Both the position numbers and the translations under genes were made by a program. The notes beneath the pieces were generated by a model. That model ran no database searches and was not told the origin of the DNA. It saw only the letters and a program-made list of their open reading frames with translations. 64,000 nt of DNA from JAMLJG01 sp035327585 (GTDB lineage: Bacteria; Verrucomicrobiota; Kiritimatiellia; CAIVKH01). This document shows, piece after piece, positions 30,296 through 37,972 of the stretch. The stretch covers positions 1-64,000 of the forward strand of contig DAOLDD010000014.1 in assembly GCA_035327585.1 (NCBI GenBank), written 5' to 3'. Numbering within the stretch: position 1 is the first letter of the stretch; every line of letters starts with the position of its first letter.

Positions 30296-30921
30296 TGCGC
30301 CGCCGTCCTTTCATACGCCCAGTCCGCGAAGTTCTGGAGCAGCATCAGCCCCACCCGTTGGCTCTTCTCCGGGTGGAACTGGATCGCCATCACGTTGTCG
30401 CGCCAGACCACCGCGCCGAATGGCCCGCTGTACTCCGCCACGCCGACGACCTCCGGCCCCTCCGCCTCCGCACGGTAGGAGTGCACAAAATAAAAATAGG
30501 CCTCGTCCGGGATGCCCTGAAACAGCGGGCACGCGCGGTCGCGCTGCCGCACGCTGTTCCACCCGATCTGCGGAATTTTCAGCCCTGGCGCGTCCGCGAA
30601 GCGGCGGATCATCCCCGGAAAAATGCCGAGCCCGGGCACATCCGGCGACTCTTCGCTGCCCTCGTACAACGCCTGCAACCCGACGCAAATCCCGAGAAAC
30701 GGCCGCCCATCCGCGATCCACTTCTTCACCGGCGCCTCGAACCCGTGCCCGCGCAGCTTGTTCAGACAGTCGCCAAACGCGCCGACGCCCGGCAAGACCA
30801 TCGCCTCGACGCCGCGCAGTTCGTCCGGCTTCGTCACCACACGCGCCGGCACCTCCAGGAAGCGAAACGCATTCGTCACGCTCCCGAGGTTGCCCGCTTC
30901 GTAATCGAGAATTCCAATCAT
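30292..30921 (-). CDS. hisH: Imidazole glycerol phosphate synthase, glutaminase subunit
   Basis: 209 residues, a class I glutamine amidotransferase. Catalytic Cys lies in FLGICVGLQALYEGSEE (~residues 77-93) and the His/Glu pair in IQFHPEKSQRVG near the C-terminus. GILDYEAGNLGSV starts the fold. HisH supplies ammonia to HisF for ring closure in histidine synthesis. It overlaps hisA by 4 nt, while hisB lies 266 bp upstream across a repeat-rich gap, so the three may be one operon. Confidence 0.95.
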   Translation of the reverse strand: MIGILDYEAGNLGSVTNAFRFLEVPARVVTKPDELRGVEAMVLPGVGAFGDCLNKLRGHGFEAPVKKWIADGRPFLGICVGLQALYEGSEESPDVPGLGIFPGMIRRFADAPGLKIPQIGWNSVRQRDRACPLFQGIPDEAYFYFVHSYRAEAEGPEVVGVAEYSGPFGAVVWRDNVMAIQFHPEKSQRVGLMLLQNFADWAYERTAAQ

Positions 30922-30966
30922 GGTGGGGGGAGAAGGTTTCAGGTTTCAGGTGTCGGGTGGTCAATC

Positions 30967-31013
30967 TGGCCCCCGGCGGGCTTGTCCCGCCGGAGCCTAA
31001 GTTCCTTGGCTAC
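30967..31013 (+). repeat. GC stem-loop repeat family, copy B
   Basis: CCGGCGGG-CTTG-TCCCGCCGG forms the stem, flanked by GGCCCC and AGCCTAAGTTCCTTGGCTAC. The right flank is nearly identical to copy A at 19461, and the stem and flank match the minus-strand copy at 40526. Confidence 0.7.
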
Positions 31014-31116
31014 AGCGTAACCGCCGAACTTTCGCTCCCGCGACGCGAGGTCGCGGGGGGCGGGAAGAACATCCCGGACGCCACCAATTTTCAATGCTCA
31101 TCTTCGTGCGAAAAAG

Positions 31117-31170
31117 TTTCAACGTCTGTAATTTCTTTTTTTAAAAAGTTTCAACGTCTGTAAAAATATT
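31117..31170 (+). repeat. Paired AACGTCTGTAA motif, locus 2
   Basis: Two copies of TTTCAACGTCTGTAA begin at 31117 and 31149, 32 bp apart, each followed by a T-rich run (TTTCTTTTTTT and AAAATATTT). This locus has TTTCA where loci 1 and 3 have TTACA, so the left arm of the dyad is changed. It lies 18 bases past the end of hisB. Confidence 0.75.
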
Positions 31171-31187
31171 TCTGAACATCGAACCGG

Positions 31188-31778
31188 CTAGAGCGTTCCC
31201 TTGCTCGACAACACACCTTTGATGCGCGGGTTTCGTGTCGCGGCTTGGAGCAGCGCCTTGGCGACTCCTTTGAAAACGCTCTCCAGCGCGTGGTGCGGTT
31301 CCTGGCCGTATTGCTGCGCGATGTGCAGGTTCATGCGGCCCTGGGTGACGAAGCCGCGGAAGAATTCCTCCATCAGGTCGACATCGAAATCGCGGATCTT
31401 GCGCTTCTTCGTCGCGAGGGAATAGACGAGGTACGGCCGGCCGCCGAGGTCCATCGCAACCTGGCACAGCGCCTCGTCCATCGGCACGAGGCTCCAGCCA
31501 TAGCGCGTGATGCCCTTGCGGTCGCCGAGCGCCTGGTTGAGCGCCTCGCCGAGCGCAAGGCCGACATCCTCCACCGTGTGGTGATAGTCCACATCGAGGT
31601 CGCCCTTCGCCTTCACGTTCAAATCGAGCAGCGCGTGTTTCGCGAGCAAATCGAGCATGTGATCGAGGAACGCGATCCCCGTTTTGTTTTTGTAGACGCC
31701 GTCGCCATCGAGGTTGAGGTCGATGACGATGTCGGTTTCCTTCGTTTTTCTAACAATTCGGGCCGTGCGTTTTTTCAT
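31188..31778 (-). CDS. hisB: Imidazoleglycerol-phosphate dehydratase
   Basis: 196 residues. The metal-binding His clusters are present: FLDHMLDLLAKHALLDL, DVDYHHTVEDVGLALGEAL, HIAQQYGQEPHHALESVFKGVAKAL. It dehydrates imidazole glycerol phosphate to imidazole acetol phosphate. It is the monofunctional form, since no phosphatase domain precedes it. The ATG at 31778 begins MKKRTARIVRKTKETDI, the normal family start. A GGAAGAC-type tandem repeat lies just upstream. Confidence 0.95.
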   Translation of the reverse strand: MKKRTARIVRKTKETDIVIDLNLDGDGVYKNKTGIAFLDHMLDLLAKHALLDLNVKAKGDLDVDYHHTVEDVGLALGEALNQALGDRKGITRYGWSLVPMDEALCQVAMDLGGRPYLVYSLATKKRKIRDFDVDLMEEFFRGFVTQGRMNLHIAQQYGQEPHHALESVFKGVAKALLQAATRNPRIKGVLSSKGTL

Positions 31779-31802
31779 GACGCGGATAGGATAGCACGGC
31801 GG

Positions 31803-31838
31803 AGGAAGGACGGAAGACGGAAAACGGAAGACGGAAAA
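31803..31838. repeat. Short GGAAGAC tandem repeat
   Basis: About five imperfect copies of a 7-base unit (GGAAGAC, GGAAAAC) in a row between the divergent hisB and CYTH genes. It is a simple-sequence tract with no dyad. Confidence 0.6.
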
Positions 31839-31847
31839 GTCCGGGTC

Positions 31848-32324
31848 ATGAAACAGGAGATCGAACGCAAGTTTCTGGTGCGCGACGACGCGTGGCGCGC
31901 GGCCTCCGTGTCCGCGACGCGCATGCGGCAGGGGTATCTCTGCCTCGACCCGGCGCGTACGGTGCGCGTGCGGCTCGCGGGCGAGCGGGCGTGGCTCACC
32001 ATCAAGGGCGAGGGCGACGGCCCGGCGCGGGCGGAATACGAATATCCGATTCCGCCGGACGACGCCGCGGCGCTGCTCGACCGCCTGTGCCATCCCGGCC
32101 AGATCGACAAGACGCGGCATCGCATTCCGTACGGCGGGTTGGTGTTTGAAGTCGACATTTTCCACGGCGAGAACGAAGGCCTCGAACTCGCGGAAGTCGA
32201 ACTGCCCGCGACCGACACCGTGGTCGAGCACCCGACCTGGCTCGGCGAGGAAGTGACCGGCGACCCGCGCTACTTCAACGCCTATCTCGCCAAACGCCCG
32301 TTTACGACGTGGCCACAGGCCTGA
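31848..32324 (+). CDS. CYTH-domain (triphosphate tunnel) protein
   Basis: 158 residues, a single CYTH domain. The ExExK signature is at residues 4-8 (EIERK), followed by tunnel-lining charged strands: TVRVRLAGERAWLTIKGE, RAEYEYPIP, KTRHRIPYGGLVFEVDIF and LAEVEL. Small bacterial CYTH proteins of this size are inorganic triphosphatases or act on organic triphosphates such as thiamine triphosphate, using divalent metals. There is no CHAD domain. It runs toward the convergent channel gene with a hairpin between them. Confidence 0.9.
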   Translation: MKQEIERKFLVRDDAWRAASVSATRMRQGYLCLDPARTVRVRLAGERAWLTIKGEGDGPARAEYEYPIPPDDAAALLDRLCHPGQIDKTRHRIPYGGLVFEVDIFHGENEGLELAEVELPATDTVVEHPTWLGEEVTGDPRYFNAYLAKRPFTTWPQA

Positions 32325-32340
32325 AAAGAAATGGCCCCCG

Positions 32341-32369
32341 ATTTGCGCAACCGAGGGCCCTTCCGTTGG
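32341..32369. terminator. Imperfect bidirectional terminator hairpin
   Basis: GGCCCCCGATT and ACCGAGGGCCC flank a TGCGCA-type loop between the convergent CYTH and channel genes, with two mismatches in the stem. There is no strong T-run, so it is at best a weak or factor-assisted terminator. Confidence 0.4.
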
Positions 32370-32379
32370 ACCACAGCGT

Positions 32380-34089
32380 CTAGTGCTTCTCGATGATCGC
32401 CTTCGCGCGGTCCTTGCCGCCGAGGCCGAAGGCCAGGCCGATCGCGAGGGCGGCGCCGCCGAGCACGGCGGTGACCGCGACGGTCACGATCTGCTGGCTC
32501 ACGCCCAGTTCATCAAGGGCCATGCCGGCGCCGAGGAACACGATCGCGTAGCGCGCGACGGTTCCCAGCGTGCCCGCGTAAGGCGAACTGCCCGACGCCT
32601 GCGACACCACGTTCCCGACAAAGCGACCCAGACTCAGGGCGGCCAACAGGATGATGATGCCGACAAAGAGGTTCGGCAGGTAGCGCACGAACCGGTCGGT
32701 CAGCGCGGCGAGCTGGTCGAACCCGAGCGACGAGAGCGCCTGGGAGGCGGTCAGCAGCAGGACCACCACCATGACCACCGTGCCGATGATCGCGGAGAGC
32801 GGCTGGCGCCCGGACTGCGGCGCGAGGAAGTCGAGGCCGAGCCGGGCCGGCAGCGTGTCAAAGCCAACGCCCGCCAGCAGGTTTTGCACAAGCCCGCGCA
32901 CGAAACGCGCCACGGCGTAACCAATGAATACGATCACCGACGCGACGAGCACGGCGGGAATCGCGGCGAGCACGCTCTCCAGCGTATTGCGGACCGGCAG
33001 TGAAATCGCGGTGATTTGCAGGGCGTCCAGCGCGGAGATCACGATGGGCACCAGGATGAAGACGTATGCGATCACCGCGGCAAGGCCGGACAGCTTCTGT
33101 TTGCCGAAGACCGCGCTCACGCCCAACCGGTCGGCCAGTTGGTCGGCGCCCGCCGCCGCGAGGAAGCTGGACACCACTTCGCGCACGATGACCGCGACGA
33201 TGTTGCCGATCAGCAGGATGATGCCCGCGGCAATGATGTTGGGAATGAACGCCAGCGTCTTGGACAGCATATCCTGCAACGGCGCGACGAGCGCCTCCTG
33301 GCCGAGGGCCTGCAGGAACGGCGGGATGCCGAACAGCAGGATGACGTAGAAGAGCAGGCGACCGGCAAGTTCCGAGGGACCCACCGCCTTGCCGTCCACC
33401 TCGCGACTCGGGAAGAAGCGGCCGGCACGCTGGTCAAACTTGAGCACGCCAAGCAACTTGCCCAGCGCAAGACGCGCGATGCTGGCCACGGCCCAGTAGG
33501 CGAACAGAATGACGGCGGCCTTGAGCAGGCTGGGCACCACCTTGACGATGCTGTCGACGATGCCCTGGAGCGGTCCCGCCACCATGTGCAGGTTCAGCGC
33601 ATTAAAGAATGCGACAAAGCCGACCAGCAGGATGACCCACTTCACCACGCCGCCCACGAGCTGCTCAATGGAGCAGGAGCTGCCGTCCGAACGTTTGAGC
33701 AGATCGCCCAGCCCCCAGTCGCGCGCCGCCCGCTCGTCGAGCTTGGTGAACCCGAGCACCTTGGTCGTGCCCGCGCCGACAAGGCGGGCGACGATCCAGA
33801 AGCCGAGCAGCAGAATAATCGCCTTGATCAGAACCGGAAGCGCGGCCGTCGTGCGCTGCAACATGGGCAACACAGCTTCCTGCCAGAGCTTGCGGCCTTG
33901 ATCCACGACGTCGCCGCCGCCGGTCCGCACCGCCTGGCCAACGTCCGTCACGGCGGACGCCGCGCCCTGAACCACTTCTTTTCCCGTCTGAACCGGCGAC
34001 ACGCTGCCGCCGTCCTGCGCCCAAGCCGCCATTGCGCCGCCCAGCAGCAGACAGAACAAAATGCTCCCAAAACCGGTTAATGATTTCAT
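32380..34089 (-). CDS. Mechanosensitive-channel-related protein with repeated TM-helix modules
   Basis: 569 residues. A signal peptide (MKSLTGFGSILFCLLLGGAMAAWA) leads to about eleven TM segments arranged as repeats of a TM_helix (PF05552-type) unit: a long hydrophobic helix followed by an Asp/Arg-rich amphipathic part such as FTKLDERAARDWGLGDLLKRS, LKFDQRAGRFFPSRE and GADQLADRLGVSAVF. This is the plan of CmpX-like proteins related to small-conductance mechanosensitive channels. The MscS beta domain is absent. It presumably senses membrane tension or osmotic state. GGGGAGGAA lies just before the ATG. A long hairpin separates it from panC. Confidence 0.8.
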   Translation of the reverse strand: MKSLTGFGSILFCLLLGGAMAAWAQDGGSVSPVQTGKEVVQGAASAVTDVGQAVRTGGGDVVDQGRKLWQEAVLPMLQRTTAALPVLIKAIILLLGFWIVARLVGAGTTKVLGFTKLDERAARDWGLGDLLKRSDGSSCSIEQLVGGVVKWVILLVGFVAFFNALNLHMVAGPLQGIVDSIVKVVPSLLKAAVILFAYWAVASIARLALGKLLGVLKFDQRAGRFFPSREVDGKAVGPSELAGRLLFYVILLFGIPPFLQALGQEALVAPLQDMLSKTLAFIPNIIAAGIILLIGNIVAVIVREVVSSFLAAAGADQLADRLGVSAVFGKQKLSGLAAVIAYVFILVPIVISALDALQITAISLPVRNTLESVLAAIPAVLVASVIVFIGYAVARFVRGLVQNLLAGVGFDTLPARLGLDFLAPQSGRQPLSAIIGTVVMVVVLLLTASQALSSLGFDQLAALTDRFVRYLPNLFVGIIILLAALSLGRFVGNVVSQASGSSPYAGTLGTVARYAIVFLGAGMALDELGVSQQIVTVAVTAVLGGAALAIGLAFGLGGKDRAKAIIEKH

Positions 34090-34157
34090 GAGAACTTCCT
34101 CCCCGTTGTGAACGAACTGCAGCGCCGCCCCACCCGAGACGGCAAGATTTCATGGTA

Positions 34158-34206
34158 GGCACACATCCACAGGGGTGCAAGCCCCTTGGACGCAAAATAA
34201 TGTGCC
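34158..34206 (-). promoter_or_regulatory. 49-nt branched hairpin between panC and the channel gene
   Basis: GGCACA (34158-34163) pairs with TGTGCC (34201-34206). Inside it TCCA/TGGA and AGGGG/CCCCT (34166-34169 with 34087-type partner at 34187-34190; 34171-34175 with 34182-34186) stack around a TGCAAG loop. On the minus strand it lies 18 bases after the panC stop and about 70 bases before the channel ATG. It may end panC transcripts or be a leader structure of the channel mRNA. Confidence 0.5.
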
Positions 34207-34224
34207 GTTTATGTGTGACCTGCG

Positions 34225-35070
34225 TCAGGGCCGGAGGACGGTATTGTCGATGAGGCGCGCGGAAGGGAAGTGTACGGCGAGCGCGCAGAGGGTTGGGCGC
34301 TCGATGAGCAGCACGGATTCCAGCGATTCGTCGTCAACCAGTTCGATGTAATCCACGCGGGCGAGCGGCGCGTGACCGATGACGCCGCGCGCCAGTTTCC
34401 GCAGCACATCCGCGTCGCGTTCTCCGTCCGCGAAGGCGCGCTCGACGGCGTCCAACGCGCGGCGCAGGCAGACCGCCTGCGCGCGCTCCTCCGGCGCGAG
34501 CCGCGCGTTGCGCGAGCTCATCGCGAGGCCATCGGGCTCGCGTACGAGCGGGCCGGCGATGATGTCCACCGGGATGTTGAGGTCGCGCACCATGCGGCGG
34601 ATGACGCGCAACTGCTGCGCGTCTTTTTCGCCAAACACCGCGCAGGCAGGAAGCACGAGGTTGAACAGTTTCGCCACGACCGTGCATACACCGTCAAAAT
34701 GACCGGGGCGCGCCGCGCCGCACAAGCCGCCGGCGAGTCGGCGCTCGGTGACGGCCACGCTCGCATCGTGCGCGTACATCTCCTCCGCGGCGGGCGCGAA
34801 AAGGACATCGACCCCCGCCTCGCGGCAGAGCCGTTCGTCGCGGCCCCAGTCGCGCGGGTATTTCGAGAAATCCTCGTTCGGCCCGAATTGCGTGGGGTTC
34901 ACGAAGATGCTGACGACCACCACGTCGGCGTTGCGCCGCGCGAGCGCGACGAGCGAGAGGTGCCCGGCGTGCAGATACCCCATCGTCGGCACGAACCCGA
35001 CGCGCACCCCCGCGCGCCGCTGTTCCAGCGCCCACCGCTGCATGTCGGATGGATGACGAATGATGTTCAT
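34225..35070 (-). CDS. panC: Pantothenate synthetase
   Basis: 281 residues. FVPTMGYLHAGHLSLVALAR contains the ATP-binding HxGH, PTQFGPNEDFSKYPRD binds pantoate, and FGEKDAQQLRVIRRMV and LAMSSRNARLAPEER are the KMSKS-like and later signature blocks. It condenses pantoate with beta-alanine to pantothenate in the cytoplasm. CoaBC at 16.9 kb uses a later intermediate of the same pathway. It is 10 bp from the deacetylase gene upstream. Confidence 0.95.
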   Translation of the reverse strand: MNIIRHPSDMQRWALEQRRAGVRVGFVPTMGYLHAGHLSLVALARRNADVVVVSIFVNPTQFGPNEDFSKYPRDWGRDERLCREAGVDVLFAPAAEEMYAHDASVAVTERRLAGGLCGAARPGHFDGVCTVVAKLFNLVLPACAVFGEKDAQQLRVIRRMVRDLNIPVDIIAGPLVREPDGLAMSSRNARLAPEERAQAVCLRRALDAVERAFADGERDADVLRKLARGVIGHAPLARVDYIELVDDESLESVLLIERPTLCALAVHFPSARLIDNTVLRP

Positions 35071-35080
35071 GGGCCAATTC

Positions 35081-36202
35081 CTACATCCACATTTTCAAGC
35101 CCGACAGCCGGCCTTTGCCAGGGAGGGTGAAGATAAATTTGTTTTTGAGGCGCATGAGGCGATAGGGGTTGCCGCCGTGGACGGGGGCGTGCAGGGCGCC
35201 GAGCGTGTCGGCGCAGGCCGACTCGTAGCCGACTTCGGCGGCGATGGCCTCGGCGGCGGTCCCGGCGATGGTCCACGGGAAGCACAGGTGCCGCACGGTC
35301 GAGATGCGAAGGCGCGCGTTCAGGGTCTCGCGCGCGGCGGCGAGGTCGGCGCGGATCGCGGCATCGCGCTCGGCCGGCGTCTCGAAGCGACCCTTCAATT
35401 TACGCGCGGCGCGCCGCAGCCTGGCCGTCCACTCGGGGTCCTCGAAGAACGCGGGGCCGCCGCCCGCGAGCGCGATTTCCTGGCACGCCTGGCGCGCCTC
35501 GGCGTCGTCGTAGCGCAGCGCGTTGGACATGCGCGACCGCACCGCGTGGAGCGGCGTGCCCAAATCCTGCGCGGAAACAAAATGCGGCGCGGTCGCGGTC
35601 CCCACATTCGGCGCCTCGTGGATGTGCGGCGCGTAGGCGGGGGTCACGAAACCGGTGATGGCACGATCGCAAAAGACCATGGCATGCGCGTAGCTGTGCG
35701 CCTGGATGTCCCAATGGCCGGTGCCCTGCATGGCGCGCAATTCAGGCCAGGTCGCGAATGGGACCGGGGATCGGTCGATGCCCGGCGGCGCACCATCCGC
35801 GTCGTCCAGCGTGGTGCGCATCACATCCGCCGCCGGCACGCGGCCCGGGGCGACGAAGAGGATCGCGGTCATCTGGTAGCGCCGCAGCAGCGGGGTGGCG
35901 ACGGTCCACGCGCTCGCCCATGCGTCGTCGAAGGTCAGGCCCACGACGCGGTCGCCGGGGCGGTGGCCGTCGCGGACGAAACGCGCGATGTCGTCCGCCG
36001 TCACGGTGCGGTAGCCGTTGTCGCGGAGATAGGCGAGGCACGGCTCCAACTGCTCGCGCGTCACCTCGTGGAAGTGGAACACCGGCAGCAGGCCGGGCGC
36101 CACCGCGCCGCCGAAGACAAAACCGGGATACGCCCGTTTCGCGAGGTCGATCACCCCGCGCAATGGCGACTTCCGCTCCTGCAATGGAATACGCGCACCC
36201 AT
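35081..36202 (-). CDS. Polysaccharide deacetylase (NodB/CE4) family protein
   Basis: 373 residues. The CE4 catalytic motifs are present: VGLTFDDAWASAWTVATPLL (TFDD with the general-base and metal Asp) and DIQAHSYAHAMVF (HSxxH zinc motif). A third region, RHLCFPWTIAGTAAEAIAAEVGYESA, matches the family's C-terminal block. HEVTREQLEPCLAYLRDNGYRTVTADD is typical of PgaB-like N-terminal parts. No signal peptide is obvious, so it may act in the cytoplasm or be exported by another route. It likely removes N-acetyl groups from a sugar polymer. Contrast the degenerate homologue at 49474. Confidence 0.85.
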   Translation of the reverse strand: MGARIPLQERKSPLRGVIDLAKRAYPGFVFGGAVAPGLLPVFHFHEVTREQLEPCLAYLRDNGYRTVTADDIARFVRDGHRPGDRVVGLTFDDAWASAWTVATPLLRRYQMTAILFVAPGRVPAADVMRTTLDDADGAPPGIDRSPVPFATWPELRAMQGTGHWDIQAHSYAHAMVFCDRAITGFVTPAYAPHIHEAPNVGTATAPHFVSAQDLGTPLHAVRSRMSNALRYDDAEARQACQEIALAGGGPAFFEDPEWTARLRRAARKLKGRFETPAERDAAIRADLAAARETLNARLRISTVRHLCFPWTIAGTAAEAIAAEVGYESACADTLGALHAPVHGGNPYRLMRLKNKFIFTLPGKGRLSGLKMWM

Positions 36203-36308
36203 CGAAACGCGGCATCGTAGCGCGGCGTCGGCAAAAAATCACGTCGCCAGGCACGAAAATATTGGTTTGGACGTGCAATAAGCCGTCGCACCAGTACGTT
36301 ATTCGGGG

Positions 36309-37064
36309 ATGAACACGAAAATCGCCCTTTTCGCCGGTCTTTCCGTTTTCGCCGCCGGGCTCGTGAGCGGCATGTTCACGCAGCGCATGCTTGCGCCCGA
36401 ACCAGAGGCCGTAGCGCTGGCTCCGGAACCCGCCGCGGCTGACCGCGGTGAAACGCTTGCCCAGATGGAACAGCGGCGGCCGCGCACCGAAAACCGCGTC
36501 CGCGACGATGCCTTCGACTGGATGGATGCGGAACCCGAACCGATGGCAAGGGAAGCCGTCCTCCCGGGCGAGCCGGGCGAAGCCATCCGCCCCCCGCCCC
36601 GCGACCGCGAAAACGGCGACGGCCCGGCCTGGGGGCGTGTCGCGTGGACCAACCGCGAGGCGTGGATGGAGCAGCGGCGCATTGAACAACTTGCGCGCAT
36701 GCAGAACATCCGCTCAAACCTGGTGGAAAAGGCCGAATTGAACGAGCAGCAGGAAGTTCGCTTCGATGTGCTGGTCGCCGCGATGAATATGCGCCTGCTC
36801 GAACAAAGCCGCACCTGGCAGGAAGCCATCGAGAATGGAACCATGGGCCGACACGAAGTGCGCGCCCGCGCGATGAAAGAGATTGGGTCGGCCCTCAGCG
36901 TGACCTACGACGAACTCGACCGGAACATGCCGCCGGAATGGCGCACGGCGACCACCAACGAGAGCGTCAATCTGTGGACCTTCATCGAACCCGAAGTCTG
37001 GGGCGCCATGCGTCCCCTCATGGGCCGCGGCCGCCCACCCCGCCCGAATCCGCCCGCACAATAG
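36309..37064 (+). CDS. Membrane-anchored periplasmic helical protein, unknown function
   Basis: 251 residues. MNTKIALFAGLSVFAAGLVSGMF is an uncleaved anchor or signal peptide. Residues ~30-110 are Pro/Glu/Arg-rich and probably disordered. From ~115 to ~215 the protein is helical and rich in Arg, Glu and Gln (QRRIEQLARMQNIRSNLVEKAELNEQQEVRFD), reminiscent of Spy/CpxP-like or periplasmic sensor helices, but the LTxxQ motif is only weakly present (LNEQQ). The end is Pro/Arg-rich. Transcribed away from the deacetylase gene. No function is assigned. Confidence 0.55.
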   Translation: MNTKIALFAGLSVFAAGLVSGMFTQRMLAPEPEAVALAPEPAAADRGETLAQMEQRRPRTENRVRDDAFDWMDAEPEPMAREAVLPGEPGEAIRPPPRDRENGDGPAWGRVAWTNREAWMEQRRIEQLARMQNIRSNLVEKAELNEQQEVRFDVLVAAMNMRLLEQSRTWQEAIENGTMGRHEVRARAMKEIGSALSVTYDELDRNMPPEWRTATTNESVNLWTFIEPEVWGAMRPLMGRGRPPRPNPPAQ

Positions 37065-37170
37065 GACGGCTGCCGGCCGCGCGGGCAATCAAAACGAGGG
37101 GTTGACCGCTTCGTTGTCGCGATTCACTTCCCGGTCGGTGGATCAACGCGCTCCCACGTCTGCAGTGGAT

Positions 37171-37797
37171 TCAAGGAATGGTATCCGCAGCCGGTTCTGC
37201 CTTCGGCTGCGCAGTCTCCCGGACCCGGGTAAACGTGATTCCCCCTTCGTCGCCTCCAGCGGGGAAAGCCCCCGGATCATCGGCATACGTGGCGACGAAG
37301 GCGTGAAGTTCCTCCGTGGACGCCGTCAGGAAGAGAAAGCCGCCCTCCGGTTTCTCGTGCTTGATGTTTACCGAACCCTGCTTGAGCATGGATTCCAGCC
37401 ACTTGGCGGACATCGCGGTCAGTGTGAGCGAATCGCCGCCGAGCGTAACCTTCCAGAAGCTGCGCAACTGGACGAAGTGGCCCCCGTAAAACGTCTTGGC
37501 GTGGATCTCATTCGGTCGCTTGGGCAGAAGTTCCAGGAATCGGTTCGTACCGATGATTCCCAACGTGGCCTGCCATTCCGCGGGCGGCTGGTCCTTCATT
37601 TCCGTCCGGAGTTGGTATCGCCCGCTCTTCGAATCATAAGCCCTGAGCGTCCACGTGGCCGAGGCACTCCGCCACACCCCTTCAAGCGCCGGATCGTAGG
37701 CAGCGTCCTGGCCGGTGAAAAGTGAATGCAACGTGGGGACACAGGCGCCCGATAAAAGCGCCACCGCCAGCAACGCGCCCAGGATACAGGTCTTCAT
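37171..37797 (-). CDS. Lipoprotein of unknown function
   Basis: 208 residues from MKTCILGALLAVALLSGAC. The lipobox LLSGAC puts the lipidated Cys at 19. After that VPTLHSLFTGQDAAYDPALEGVWRS is followed by a beta-rich domain of the kind found in lipocalin-like or DUF lipoproteins (ATWTLRAYDSKSGRYQLRTEMKD, TNRFLELLPKRP). It should reside in the outer or inner membrane facing the periplasm. The family is widespread in PVC-type genomes as far as I can tell from its general look, but I cannot name it. It converges on the preceding helical protein. Confidence 0.65.
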   Translation of the reverse strand: MKTCILGALLAVALLSGACVPTLHSLFTGQDAAYDPALEGVWRSASATWTLRAYDSKSGRYQLRTEMKDQPPAEWQATLGIIGTNRFLELLPKRPNEIHAKTFYGGHFVQLRSFWKVTLGGDSLTLTAMSAKWLESMLKQGSVNIKHEKPEGGFLFLTASTEELHAFVATYADDPGAFPAGGDEGGITFTRVRETAQPKAEPAADTIP

Positions 37798-37931
37798 AAG
37801 CGACTCCGTGTTCTGATGTGCCAACACCCCACATCCTGCCCGGAATCATGATGTCACCGCCAGCCAAAGAATTTACAAAGAAGGACTCGACGGACTCCTG
37901 CTCACCATTCGGCTCGGGACGGTCCGCTATT

Positions 37932-37964
37932 GATTCGTGTGGATTCGCGTCCATTCGTGGTTAA
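37932..37964. repeat. ATTCGTG...CGTGGTTAA repeat, copy 1
   Basis: GATTCGTGTGGATTCGCG followed by TCCATTCGTGGTTAAC. A related unit is at 59679-59712 (GATTCGTGTGTATTGGTG, then TTCGCTCGTGGTTAAG). Both sit in intergenic DNA near gene ends. A shorter relative, TCTCCGTGGTTAAA, is at 39965. Confidence 0.6.
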
Positions 37965-37972
37965 CTTCCCGG

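Larger units (their letters stand above)
30922..31187. other. Repeat-rich gap between hisB and hisH
   Basis: A 266-bp gap with no gene. It contains a short tandem GGTTTCA unit (30932-30945), stem-loop repeat copy B (30967-31013) and the second paired TTACAACGTCTGTAA-like locus (31117-31170). Nothing else is seen. Confidence 0.7.
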
